Of a stretch of 64,000 nt of DNA, positions 32,736 to 41,919 are shown one piece after another. Each line of letters begins with the position of its first letter. Position 1 is the first letter of the stretch. The DNA lies in contig NZ_JACICD010000002.1 in NCBI RefSeq assembly GCF_014195655.1, positions 496,001-560,000 on the forward strand. Direction: 5' to 3'. The notes below the pieces were generated by a model that saw only the letters and a program-made list of their open reading frames with translations, was not told the origin of the DNA and did not search any database. Made by a program: the position numbers and the translations under genes. Source of the stretch: Ancylobacter tetraedralis (GTDB lineage: Bacteria > Pseudomonadota > Alphaproteobacteria > Rhizobiales > Xanthobacteraceae).

Positions 32736-35700
32736 GGCACGGATATCCGCAACGGTTGCGGTTCTGCCTTCTCATCGCCGGCCCCGGCCGACATCGTGGC
32801 GGCAACCGGCCAGGATCGCCGATAGCGCTGAATGAGGGCCGTGCGTTGTCCCTTGGAGAGCGTGCCGGGATATTTCGCCAGCAGCGCGCGGGCACGATCC
32901 GGATTAAGCAGGGCATCGGTCACGAGGTCGTCCACCTTGGTTATACCGGCGCGGCGGAGGGCGCCGATGAGTTCGGCGCCGGCGACACCGGCCAAGGCTC
33001 CCCAGCCGCTCCCCGTGGCAATCGCTCCAGCGCCGAGCGAGGCCCCGCTTGTCAGGATGCGCGCCAGCAGTGATTCGGGCTGATTGGATGCACGCATCTG
33101 GGCCACGATATCCTGCGGCGAATTGGAGCGTCCCGGCAGCTTCACGGCATTGACGGAACGGGCGGACCTCTGGAGGTCGTCCGCGATGGCCTTCATGCTG
33201 GAAGTCTCGGCAGGGCTGAAGATTGAGCGCAGCGCTGGCTCTGCCTGTTTCATGAAGGTTTGGAACTGGTCGGACCGGAGCAGCGTGGTTCCCGAGGTTG
33301 CGGCCTCGGTGTTGGACTTCATCCGCTGCAGCATGAAATCCGCCACCGCCTTGCGCAACCCGGCGCGGGCCTCGGGATCCCTAGCGGCCTCCTTCGCAAG
33401 CTGGCGCATGATCTGCACCGGATTGGACGAGGAGAATATGCCCCCGATGGCACGAACGGCATCGTCGGCGTTGTCGACGCCGATAAGCTGGCGCACTTTG
33501 CCGGCTTGGAATTCCTCCATGGCCTGCTTCTTCGCCGCCATGAGCCGGGTGACGGCTTCCGAGGCTTCGACCGGACCTTTCAACATGCCGTCAATTTCGG
33601 GGAAGGCGCGCAGGGCGTCGCGATAACGCTGCCGCCAGGCCGTGACCTTCGCCGGGTCCAGCGTGCCGTCCGGCAGCTCGGCGGCGCGCCGAAGGGTCAT
33701 GACGGCATAGTCACGGATGCTGTTGTTCACCTCGGGAGAGGCGGCGGCTTTTCGCAGCGCCTGAACATTCTCATAGCCGCGGCTTCCGGCGCGGAAGAAC
33801 TTGCGGCCGACTTCGGAGAGCGGGAGGCGGAACACGTCCTGCGTGCCGGCGCGGCGCAACACCTCACCGACCGCGCCCTGTTCATAGGTCCGCGCGCGCT
33901 GCTTCGTGGCGCTCGTCGCCGCTGTCAGTCGGTCTCGGGCGGCTTGGTCGAAGTTGGGGGTGAGGCTGCTCGGAGTTCCTTGAGCGCGCGCAGCGTCATT
34001 AAATCCGCCTCCGCTCTGGCCTTGGTTTCGAGATGCGCGAGGAAAAGGGCTCGCTCCGGCTGCGGTAGATCCTCTACCAGAGCCGACAGCCTCTTGCCCA
34101 ATTCCCCCGGCTCGATCTGCAAGCCAGCGTTCCTTTCCCGCGCTTATGGCGGATTCCCACTGCGCCAGCATCGTATCCTCGGGGCGCATCGCCCCCGACG
34201 CCACGGCCTGCGCTTCCTGCTGCGCCTTGCCGGCGACGGTCTCCTCGATCGACCGTTCGATGGCTCCGCGCAACTGCGAGAGCCTAGCATATACCGGAGT
34301 GCGGCCCCGCTGCGATAGCTCCTCGCTCATGGCGGTGTTCACGCGGGTGCGCAGCGCGGCGACCTCGCGGAACGGCACGGCGGTGTTGTAGTTCGCCACC
34401 GTGTCGAGGATGTCGCGCTCTTCCCCCTCGAAGGGCTTTGCGGATATCGGCATGTCGGAGACGAGGCGACTCGCCTGTGCGCGGATCGGAGAAGCGTCGA
34501 GCACCAGCTTGCGGCCGGGGTCGACCGCCTCCCACAGCGCGCTTTCGCGGGCCTTGGCCTGGGCATGCGTGTCGTCGAGGCTCTGGCGGAGCGTCGCGCC
34601 GTAGCCTTCGGGTGTTCCTTCCCCGCCAAGCGCTCCCACGCGTTCTCGCGCCTGCGAGCGTGCCGCCTCGATGGCCCGCGTGGTCTCGGCGTCGAGACCG
34701 GCAAGATTCTGGCGCAGGGCCTTCACCACGGCGTCCGGTGAACCTGAGGGCTGCACATTCTCCAGCGCGGAGACGCGGGCCTGGTTCTGTTCCGCCCGGC
34801 GCTGGTTGAACGGCTCGGCACGCCGGGTCTCGGCGACGCGCTCCAGGCCGCCGATTCCCATATCGCCGGTGAGCTGGAACGTGGTCGGCTTCGATCCCGG
34901 GACAAGTTCGCCCGGCCCCTGCTCCAGAGCATCGCGCAGCGCGGCGGGGCTGGTGGCGGCATCAGTCAGCGTGTCAGCCGCAAGGCGTTCGCGGCCACCC
35001 GCCGTGAGCGGGGCGACATAGTCGCGACCGGCGCGTGCCGCCGTGGCGGCAGTGCGAGGAATCCCCGTTGCCAACGCACCAACGCCGCCGCCAATGAGAT
35101 TGCCGCCGAGTTCCGCTAGGGGGCGATAGGGCTCGGGAACGGCCTGCGCGGCCTTCTCGCCCGCGGCGCCACCCGACGCCCCGATGATGGTGTTGGCCGC
35201 GACATCGCCGGCAGAACGGGAGGAGCCGATCAGGGAATCGACAAGAGGGCTGACGGCGCGCCCAACCCCCTGAGCAAGACCGCGCACAGCCAATTCCGGC
35301 GCGACCATGTAGCCGGCCCCCGCGCCTGCCGCGCGCGCCACCTTCTCGCCCGGCGTCGTGGCCCGAACGCTTTCCGGGTCCGGAACTCCGACAGAGCCGA
35401 ACGCCTTGGCGATGGAACGCGAGCCGCCGACCGGATCGGTGATCTGCGGGATGTCCGCACCGGTCAGATAGTTGATCCCGCCGATGCCCTTGTTCAGCGC
35501 CCATGTGGTTGCGTCGACCGGCGCACCGGCGGTCGAATAGATCGCGTCGTTCAAGCCGGCCGTGGTGTTGAGGAACAGGCCGTCCCTTTTGGGGAAAGTG
35601 GCGGGCGCATCGCCCTCGATGGTGGAGAAGGCCGCATAGGGATCACCGGCGGACGCCTCATCGGCAATCGTGGAGAAGGCCGCATAGGGGTCTTCCTGCC

Positions 35701-36262
35701 CCGCCGTCTGCTGCGCATTCGTGTCGATATCGGGCGTATCCGTCACGAGGGGGAGCGCCGATGCCTCCACCGTCCCGCCGTTCAGCGGAGCGCGCAATGG
35801 TCTCGGTTGCGCCCCACCATAGGCCTGATAAAGGCGCTGGGCCGCAGCGACGCGGTTATCATAGCCGTTGGCTCCCGTGGGGTTGCCGCGCTGCCAGCCG
35901 CCGGGGCGCTCGTAGTCAAGGAAGGTCGCCGCCGCGCGCGTCGGGTCCGCCGCCGCTTTCAGCCGCGCACCAACCGACTTTTCCGAGGTGCGCAGCTCGT
36001 GGTCGAGGAACTGCAATTGCGTGTCCATATCGGACACCGGCAGCCCGCGTTCCGCCGCGAAACTGCGCAGGTTTGTCCAGCGCCCAGCCCCGGGCTGCGG
36101 GTCGCGCCAGCCGGCGATGCCATAGCCCGTGCCCTGATCGTGCGACGCGTTTGGGTTTAGGCCGGATTCCTGCCGGAGATTGCCGACGATGCCGGCCGCC
36201 GCGACGGGCGACCAGCCGAGATCGACAAGGCGGGTGAAGGCGTCCTGTTCTTGCGGCGTCAT
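32732..36262 (-). CDS. Large phage virion/DNA-ejection protein with N-terminal tail-type lysozyme domain
   Basis: The 1176-aa product begins with a roughly 150-residue domain of the phage tail-lysozyme type: SPVAAAGIVGNLRQESGLNP with probable catalytic E32, GYGIAGW, and DPTRAAATFLDYERPGG. Residues 260-410 are Gly/Ala-rich and amphipathic or hydrophobic (GAGAGYMVAPELAV, NLIGGGVGALATG). The remaining 750 residues are charged and helical. This layout recalls T7 gp16-like internal virion proteins, which digest peptidoglycan and form the trans-envelope channel. The frame is intact. It overlaps the previous gene's stop and terS by 4 bp each. Confidence 0.8.
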   Translation of the reverse strand: MTPQEQDAFTRLVDLGWSPVAAAGIVGNLRQESGLNPNASHDQGTGYGIAGWRDPQPGAGRWTNLRSFAAERGLPVSDMDTQLQFLDHELRTSEKSVGARLKAAADPTRAAATFLDYERPGGWQRGNPTGANGYDNRVAAAQRLYQAYGGAQPRPLRAPLNGGTVEASALPLVTDTPDIDTNAQQTAGQEDPYAAFSTIADEASAGDPYAAFSTIEGDAPATFPKRDGLFLNTTAGLNDAIYSTAGAPVDATTWALNKGIGGINYLTGADIPQITDPVGGSRSIAKAFGSVGVPDPESVRATTPGEKVARAAGAGAGYMVAPELAVRGLAQGVGRAVSPLVDSLIGSSRSAGDVAANTIIGASGGAAGEKAAQAVPEPYRPLAELGGNLIGGGVGALATGIPRTAATAARAGRDYVAPLTAGGRERLAADTLTDAATSPAALRDALEQGPGELVPGSKPTTFQLTGDMGIGGLERVAETRRAEPFNQRRAEQNQARVSALENVQPSGSPDAVVKALRQNLAGLDAETTRAIEAARSQARERVGALGGEGTPEGYGATLRQSLDDTHAQAKARESALWEAVDPGRKLVLDASPIRAQASRLVSDMPISAKPFEGEERDILDTVANYNTAVPFREVAALRTRVNTAMSEELSQRGRTPVYARLSQLRGAIERSIEETVAGKAQQEAQAVASGAMRPEDTMLAQWESAISAGKERWLADRAGGIGQEAVGSGRGSTAAGASPFPRASRNQGQSGGGFNDAARAQGTPSSLTPNFDQAARDRLTAATSATKQRARTYEQGAVGEVLRRAGTQDVFRLPLSEVGRKFFRAGSRGYENVQALRKAAASPEVNNSIRDYAVMTLRRAAELPDGTLDPAKVTAWRQRYRDALRAFPEIDGMLKGPVEASEAVTRLMAAKKQAMEEFQAGKVRQLIGVDNADDAVRAIGGIFSSSNPVQIMRQLAKEAARDPEARAGLRKAVADFMLQRMKSNTEAATSGTTLLRSDQFQTFMKQAEPALRSIFSPAETSSMKAIADDLQRSARSVNAVKLPGRSNSPQDIVAQMRASNQPESLLARILTSGASLGAGAIATGSGWGALAGVAGAELIGALRRAGITKVDDLVTDALLNPDRARALLAKYPGTLSKGQRTALIQRYRRSWPVAATMSAGAGDEKAEPQPLRISVP

Positions 36263-38988
36263 TGCGCACTACCCCCGCCGACAATGCCGATCTTGCCGTC
36301 TTGTCGGCGAAAGCGGCTTCCCGGTGGCAGCTTCCTTGCTTCTTCGGGCGACAGAACCGGAAGACCGTCAGTCGCCGCAGGCGATGCACTGCCGGATGTC
36401 GAAGGGCCGCCGAACATCTTCCCCGTGTCGAGCGGGGGAAGCTGGTTCACGTCGCGGCGCTCCTCGACCTGGGCCTGCTTGAACGCCGCCGCCTTCTTGT
36501 TGAGGCGGTTGATTTCGTCGATGCGCTGCTTCACGACCTCGGGATCGTTGATGCTGGCGACCAGTTCGTTCCAGGCGCGCTGCGCATCGCCTTCGGTCTG
36601 CACCCCCTTATTCAGGCGCAGGCTGTCATTGCGAAGCTTTTCCAGCGTCGCCCGGAACGAGGCGTAATTGCGCGACTGCTCATCGCTCATGCCCATCGTA
36701 TTCTTCGCGCCGGACCACAGATTGCTGAACAGGCCGAGATCCAGCTTCTTGTCGTCGATCAGGCCCTTGAAGCGCTCAAGCTCCCCCGTGATGGTGTTGA
36801 TCGACTGGATATCCTCAAGGTCGCCGGCTTCTGCGGCCTGCACGGCGGCAGACGGCGGCTTCTTGGGCAGCGTCTTTACCCCGCCGACGGTATCCCAACT
36901 GCGCGTTTCGGCGTTCCATTGCGACTTTTGCGGCTGCCCCGTTTCAGCGTCATAGGTTTCAATGACCGCGGGCGGCTTGGCCTTGCGCGCCTCCGCCATG
37001 CTCTGCGCGGCGGTCCATCGGGCGTTGGGAATGCCGGTATCGACGATACGCCCGTCAGAGGGGTAAAGAACGCGGATCGTCGGCCCGTCGCTCAACACCT
37101 TGGGGTGCGCGTCGAGCTGCGCGGCGCGAAGCTTGGGCGCCTGATAGGCTTCCAGTCCCGCGCCGAGCCCTTCGCCGATAACGCCGCCAAGATCGGGCCG
37201 GCGCGAGGTCAGCATAGCGATGCCGGCGGAGAGCAGCGGCAGGTTGATTTCACCCGGCTTGCCCAGGATGCCGCCTAGGAACTGAGGGGCGCCCTGTGTG
37301 GACTGCGGCGCCGCCGCGATGCCGCTGGCGGCGGGCGTGGCGCCTATCCCCTGCGCGGGCACCATCGGCGCCTCTGTCGCGGCCTCCTCCAGCCACGGGG
37401 CATCGGCGGGGTCTTCGTCCGTGTCATAAACACCGCCGCCATCCGCATAGGATTTGGATGGCATGCGGTCCATCGCCGCGCGGATCGCCGCCTCGAGCCC
37501 CCTTACAGCGCCGTAGTTGCTCCCATCCGGTTCCCGGCGGGGCGAGCCGAGCGGATTCGGGCGCCCCATCCCGATGGGCTCAACCTCATATTCTTCCGCC
37601 GGGCGGATGAGGAGCGGGGTCTTGCCGTCCAGATCTTCCGGCTCCACCACCATCCCGTTGATGGTCTGCTCGCCCACGATGCCGCCACCATCGGCATAAC
37701 CGACAATGCCGCCGCGCGCGCGGGGCCCGCCATATGCCAGATTGTTCACGTAACCCGTATTGCCGAAATAGCCCGGCACGTTGCCGCCGGAGGGGGCCAA
37801 GCTGCCGATGGCACCCTCCAAAGCATCTGCGAAGCTGGAGACCGACTTGGCATTGATCCCACTATCGCGTGGCTGGCCCCCGCTCGGCGCCGAAGGAACG
37901 CGCCCACCGCCGGGCTGCGGCATGTTGATGCCGAGAGCATTGAAGGTGGTCGGGTCGAAGCGGCTTGAGGCGATGCCGCTCGAAGGCGCGGAGGCGACGA
38001 TGCCGCCGGAAGCCATGTAACGAGAATCGTCGTCATCCGCGTCATCCGCGTGTCCGACAATCCCGCCCTCACTCATGAACTTGGGCACCAGCCCAAGAAT
38101 GCTCGTCGCCCCGCCGAGGATCTGCCCCGCGGTGCTCACGCCGCTGCCCTTCTGAATATTCTGCTGCCCGAAGTTTGGCAGTATCTGGCCATACATGCCC
38201 GACAGCCACGAAAGCTGGTTATAGGGCGCGGCCTGCTGGTTCTGCCAGTTCTGGTATTGCGCATCCAGCTGCTGCTGCTGGTTCTGCTGCTGCAGGCCGC
38301 CCGAGGACAGAAGCGCGTTGATGTCCTGATAGTTGGCGTTCTGCGCCTGCGAGCCGAGCCCGCTATACAGCTGCGACGCGGTGCCGTAGCCGGACATGGC
38401 GGCCGACCGGTCGGCCTGCAATGCCTGCTGCTGCGCCGCGTTCTGCGTGTTGAACTGCCCCACCGCCGAATTGAACGCGCTGCTCTGGAGGTCAGATAGC
38501 GTCTGGTTCGTCGTCATATCCTGATTGCGGGCCAGCTCCGCCGAGGCCAGCCCGGCACGATCCCCGCCGAACGGCGAGGAGCCGGAGGAAATCGCCCGGC
38601 CGATCAGGTCGTTCTGCTGTGTCGCGTTGTTCTTGCGGACATTCGCCAGCGTCGAGTCGACGACGTTCTGCGTGTAAGGGTTCAGGTATTTCTGCAGATT
38701 GTCCTGATTGAACGCCTCAAGCTGCCCTGCCGTGCCCTGTGCCCCGGCCTGCGCCGCCTGCTGGGCATAGGTTCCGGCCTGGTCAAGATAGGGCTGCCAG
38801 ATGCCCTGCGAATTGCGGATCGCGTCGAAGGCGGCGGTCTGGTCGCCCGTGAACCCGGCGACCTGCTGGCCGGTATAGGGCTGATACGGCGTATTGCCGA
38901 GATCCTTGGTCTGCTGCAGCAGTTGCGCATAATAGGGCAGCGCGACCGGATCGGCCTTGCTGATTGCCTTGGTGGTGGAGCTACCCAA
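36259..38988 (-). CDS. Large phage structural/ejection-type protein with GGGIV repeats
   Basis: The 909-aa product begins MGSSTTKAISKADP, a start often seen in podovirus-type internal or injection proteins. Residues 90-280 are Gln/Asn/Ala-rich and helical (FNQDNLQKYLNPYTQNVV, QQNQQQQLDAQ). The middle carries several SEGGIVG/ASGGIVA/ARGGIVGYADGGGIVG units, and the last 170 residues are charged and coiled-coil-like. No enzyme motif is visible. It is co-directional and overlapping with the lysozyme-bearing gene, so the two probably act together in the virion. Exact role is inferred. Confidence 0.7.
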   Translation of the reverse strand: MGSSTTKAISKADPVALPYYAQLLQQTKDLGNTPYQPYTGQQVAGFTGDQTAAFDAIRNSQGIWQPYLDQAGTYAQQAAQAGAQGTAGQLEAFNQDNLQKYLNPYTQNVVDSTLANVRKNNATQQNDLIGRAISSGSSPFGGDRAGLASAELARNQDMTTNQTLSDLQSSAFNSAVGQFNTQNAAQQQALQADRSAAMSGYGTASQLYSGLGSQAQNANYQDINALLSSGGLQQQNQQQQLDAQYQNWQNQQAAPYNQLSWLSGMYGQILPNFGQQNIQKGSGVSTAGQILGGATSILGLVPKFMSEGGIVGHADDADDDDSRYMASGGIVASAPSSGIASSRFDPTTFNALGINMPQPGGGRVPSAPSGGQPRDSGINAKSVSSFADALEGAIGSLAPSGGNVPGYFGNTGYVNNLAYGGPRARGGIVGYADGGGIVGEQTINGMVVEPEDLDGKTPLLIRPAEEYEVEPIGMGRPNPLGSPRREPDGSNYGAVRGLEAAIRAAMDRMPSKSYADGGGVYDTDEDPADAPWLEEAATEAPMVPAQGIGATPAASGIAAAPQSTQGAPQFLGGILGKPGEINLPLLSAGIAMLTSRRPDLGGVIGEGLGAGLEAYQAPKLRAAQLDAHPKVLSDGPTIRVLYPSDGRIVDTGIPNARWTAAQSMAEARKAKPPAVIETYDAETGQPQKSQWNAETRSWDTVGGVKTLPKKPPSAAVQAAEAGDLEDIQSINTITGELERFKGLIDDKKLDLGLFSNLWSGAKNTMGMSDEQSRNYASFRATLEKLRNDSLRLNKGVQTEGDAQRAWNELVASINDPEVVKQRIDEINRLNKKAAAFKQAQVEERRDVNQLPPLDTGKMFGGPSTSGSASPAATDGLPVLSPEEARKLPPGSRFRRQDGKIGIVGGGSAQ

Positions 38989-39015
38989 AGTCGAAACTCC
39001 TCGGCTGGGCTTGCG

Positions 39016-39180
39016 TCAATTGAGCCCCAGCGCGGGGCGGCTTCGATCGTCTTCAACGGCCTGCGCCAACGCCTTACGGATGACGTGGCTTAAGGGGACG
39101 TTTTCTCGCGCCGCGGCCTGCTCGACTGCGGCGTGCAGATGCGCCGTCACGCGCACGTTGATGTAGGCGTCTTTCTTCAT
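39016..39180 (-). CDS. Small ribbon-helix-helix (Arc/CopG-like) DNA-binding protein
   Basis: The 54-aa product reads MKKDAYINVRVTAHLHAAVE, then QAAARENVPLSHVIRKALAQ and AVEDDRSRPALGLN. The beta strand YINVRV followed by two helices is a ribbon-helix-helix fold. It is encoded just upstream of the two virion-type genes and on the same strand, so it may regulate them, as Arc-like repressors do in phages. The start ATG at 39180 follows a GC-rich run with a weak ribosome-binding site. Confidence 0.75.
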   Translation of the reverse strand: MKKDAYINVRVTAHLHAAVEQAAARENVPLSHVIRKALAQAVEDDRSRPALGLN

Positions 39181-39192
39181 CGCGGGGGGGCC

Positions 39193-39507
39193 TCAGTGAT
39201 GGACCACGAGAGGAGAAGGCTCCGCGCCGGTCAGGGCTTCATCATCGCTGCCTTCCGCCTCCGGACCGGGAGCGACGAGGTCCGAAATGTCGTCCGGCGA
39301 GGCGGCTGAAGCTGCGGGCTCCGGCGCCGCGCTCTTCGGCCCGAAGACCACGTCCGGACCGCCCTTGAGGACGTCGATGCCGGTGCGGTAGCCGTAATGA
39401 GCATAGGCCTCGAAACTGAGAGCGAGCAGCAACAGCTCTTCGGCACTGCCGGCCAGATTGGCAGCAGCGGCGATGCATGTTCGCCGGACCTCTTTCTCAC
39501 TCGACAT
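39193..39507 (-). CDS. Element-encoded hypothetical protein (104 aa)
   Basis: The product has a helical N-terminal half (AAAANLAGSAEELLLLALSFEAYAHYGYRTGIDVL) and an acidic Ala/Pro/Ser-rich C-terminal half. No family was recognised. ATG 39507 with GAGG 8 bp upstream is preferred over ATG 39528. It opens the minus-strand block 39507-32091 (hypothetical, RHH, two virion-type genes, terS). Confidence 0.6.
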   Translation of the reverse strand: MSSEKEVRRTCIAAAANLAGSAEELLLLALSFEAYAHYGYRTGIDVLKGGPDVVFGPKSAAPEPAASAASPDDISDLVAPGPEAEGSDDEALTGAEPSPLVVHH

Positions 39508-39858
39508 AATGATAACCTCGAACGACACTCAACGATCCAAGAAGTGAATCGATGTAATGTAACACGCTCAGGCATAAACGTGCAAATTATTGACTAATTG
39601 TTTACTTACGATTGCTTGTATTTTCCGATGTTTATGTAGATTTTAGATTGTTATATCTTGAGTGTATTTCGTTAAATTCGAACGGTCGGGTGCCTATTGC
39701 TCGGCGAGGTCGATAGCGGTGCTGACATGGAGAAGGATGAATCGCCGGAGGAGGGTGGCGCTGCAATTGGCAACAATGAAGAGCCCGCTCTGTGGGCCGA
39801 TCTGCAATCTCTCGCCGCAGGCTTGAGCACCGCGCATAGCCGTGTCTAGGCTCCAGCG
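39508..39858. promoter_or_regulatory. AT-rich divergent promoter region
   Basis: This gene-poor 350-bp gap lies between the minus-strand virion block and the plus-strand SRAP gene. About 39530-39690 is strikingly AT-rich for this genome (e.g. TTATTGACTAATTGTTTAC), as expected for promoters or an origin-type region. A 40-codon frame from ATG 39727 to TAG 39849 exists but lacks a ribosome-binding site. No specific -10/-35 pair stands out. Confidence 0.5.
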
Positions 39859-40605
39859 ATGTGCAACCTTTACAGCCACCGCTCCAACGTGCAGGCCATC
39901 GCCGACCTTGTCGGCTCGCTGCGCAACCTAGCGGGCAACCTGGCGCCCCAGCCCGGCATATTCCCGGACTACCCGGCACCCATTGTGCGGACAGGTGCCA
40001 GCGGGGACCGCGAGCTCGCCATGGTTCGCTGGGGCATGCCGTCCTCATCGGCGGCTCTGTTTGAGGCGGCCCGGAAGCGCGCGGCGCGGCTGGAGGCCAA
40101 GGGCCAGACGGTTGATTTCAAGGAACTGCTTCGGCTGGAGCCCGACAGTGGCACGACCAACATCCGCAATGTCGGCTCTCGCCACTGGCAGCGCTGGCTG
40201 GGGCCGGAAAACCGGTGCCTCGTGCCGTTCACCAGCTTCAGCGAGCACAGCAAAGCACATGGCGGCGACGTGTGGTTCGCGCGGTCCGAGGATCGGCCGC
40301 TGACCTTCTTCGCCGGGATATGGGCGCCGCAATGGGCCTCCGTTCGGAAGATCAAGACCGGTGTTGAGACCATCGACCTGTTCGGCTTCCTCACGACCGA
40401 GCCAAACGCGGTCGTGGCGCCGATCCACCCCAAGGCCATGCCGGTAATCCTCACCACAGCGGAGGAGCGCGAGGTGTGGCTGCGCGCGCCATGGAGCGAG
40501 GCCAAGGCCTTGCAGCGGCCGCTGGTGGACGGGGCGCTCATGATTGTGGCGCGTGGGGCGAAAGAGGATCCGCCACCGGAGTCGCCGCAGGCGGACCTGT
40601 TCTGA
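39859..40605 (+). CDS. SOS response-associated peptidase (SRAP/YedK/HMCES family)
   Basis: The 248-aa product begins MCN: after Met removal the Cys is the catalytic N-terminal residue that forms a thiazolidine crosslink with abasic sites in single-stranded DNA. Other family blocks are [22 protein letters not shown] (active-site Glu) and [13 protein letters not shown] (active-site His). These proteins protect ssDNA abasic sites; in mobile elements they may protect replicating DNA or counter host responses. It is the first plus-strand gene right of the AT-rich region. Confidence 0.92.
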   Translation: MCNLYSHRSNVQAIADLVGSLRNLAGNLAPQPGIFPDYPAPIVRTGASGDRELAMVRWGMPSSSAALFEAARKRAARLEAKGQTVDFKELLRLEPDSGTTNIRNVGSRHWQRWLGPENRCLVPFTSFSEHSKAHGGDVWFARSEDRPLTFFAGIWAPQWASVRKIKTGVETIDLFGFLTTEPNAVVAPIHPKAMPVILTTAEEREVWLRAPWSEAKALQRPLVDGALMIVARGAKEDPPPESPQADLF

Positions 40606-40688
40606 AGCGTGGGATTGGCTCCAGATCGTCGATGTTCTCCTATCCCGTCATGCGCTCCGGGCGCTGGCTATGGCGGTTTCGGGCGCAA

Positions 40689-40800
40689 TCAGCTGATCTG
40701 ACCGCGGCTCCTATACCGCCGTAGCGTCCCGACCGTGGTCGGACCTACGCGGTATCGGCGCGCTATCTCCTGTCCACCCACCTCAGTATTTCCTCTCAGA
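40689..40800 (-). pseudogene. Fragment of an HTH gene related to the 41920-42939 gene
   Basis: Reading the minus strand, the frame ending at TGA 40689-40691 encodes GGQEIARRYRVGPTTVGTLRR. This matches the C-terminal helix-turn-helix of the protein at 41920-42939 (SDREIARRCGVSPTTVGKLRR) at most positions. The upstream frame is open but has no ATG and no similarity. It looks like a relic of a duplicated HTH terminus. Confidence 0.6.
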
Positions 40801-40888
40801 AATGGTCTTATTACTAAACGGCGAAATCCTTGCGTTTGTTGTGCGCGCTGTTGGTCGGTAGCTTCAGGAGATAGCGGAGGGGTAGGCA

Positions 40889-41812
40889 GTGCACTTTCAT
40901 ATCGAGCGGAGGTTACGATTTCACACGCAGCCGGACTACGGTGGCCTGTATAGCTGGGCCATCAACGAAGTCGACGCTGATGGAAAGGTGATCGGTACCG
41001 ATCAAATTCCTTGGAATTGGGGGCTGCATTTTTCGGCATCGTTATGCGTGTTTCGTGATGAGATCGAAATTAAGCAAAAATGGCAGGAGGATGAAGGCTA
41101 CTCTGCAACTGCCGAGGTCGCGCAGCGACGGATCCTTCGCATTCAGTTGCGACCAGGCCACCCTTATGATGAAGGAAACTTCCACCGCCATACTAGCTTT
41201 TCGATGTTTGGGACGGAGCGACCTATCAAGAAATTCCAGTTGGATATAGAGCAATTGAGCAATGAAGCCGAACCAGAGAGGTGTGTCGCTTGGGGCTCTG
41301 TTTCTTATACGACTGAAGTCGACTTTCGAGAGGATACGGTTGAAGATTGTATAGTATTTTCTCTTTTCGTAAAAAAAGAGACATTCGCGCGATATGAATT
41401 TTCGATTGCTAGTAGGGCAGTAGATGAAATGGTGTTCAGCGTTCGGTGGGTCGATGGCTTCTATTCCGATTGGAGTCCGTCAATTTCGACGCGCAGCGTG
41501 AAGGTTCTGACGCGGGGGGAGGAGCATGCGATCCAATTGCCGTTGGGGCTCGACTTTGATCTACCCCGGCTGGGAGCGGTCGGCGAGGCCAATCTATACC
41601 TTAGCCGGCGACTAGAACTTGTGAAGCGAGTTGGCGAGGCCGACGACGAGTCCGGCGACGATGGCGGGACCGCCGTGGCGGCACTCGCTCCGAGCGTCGA
41701 GTCGGCCCCAGACCCCGTAGCTTTGCAAGCAATCGCTTCCTTGCGAAAGGCTGCATGGCTTATCGTGGCGCTGCTGGCGCTGATCTTTCTGGCCCTCCTA
41801 TCGAAGCGCTAG
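40889..41812 (+). CDS. Tail-anchored hypothetical protein, low-GC cargo gene
   Basis: The 307-aa protein is not recognised. Residues 1-230 look like a beta-rich soluble domain (many Trp/Phe/Tyr, NWGLHFSASLCVF, FSVRWVDGFYSDWSP). A linker follows, and a C-terminal membrane helix at about 284-304 (WLIVALLALIFLALL) suggests a tail anchor. GTG 40889 has GGAGG 8 bp upstream. Part of the gene is very AT-rich (41341-41400 is 30% G+C by count), unlike both host and element, suggesting recent acquisition. A defence or exclusion role is only a guess. Confidence 0.65.
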   Translation: MHFHIERRLRFHTQPDYGGLYSWAINEVDADGKVIGTDQIPWNWGLHFSASLCVFRDEIEIKQKWQEDEGYSATAEVAQRRILRIQLRPGHPYDEGNFHRHTSFSMFGTERPIKKFQLDIEQLSNEAEPERCVAWGSVSYTTEVDFREDTVEDCIVFSLFVKKETFARYEFSIASRAVDEMVFSVRWVDGFYSDWSPSISTRSVKVLTRGEEHAIQLPLGLDFDLPRLGAVGEANLYLSRRLELVKRVGEADDESGDDGGTAVAALAPSVESAPDPVALQAIASLRKAAWLIVALLALIFLALLSKR

Positions 41813-41919
41813 CATCGCGCTATTGACGCCGCGTTCGCATTTCTCCGCCTAGGGCGGGTCCGTGGTCCGGCACGCTGACGTCAGCATGTTCGCATTGCCG
41901 AAAATGCCAAGCATGCGCG

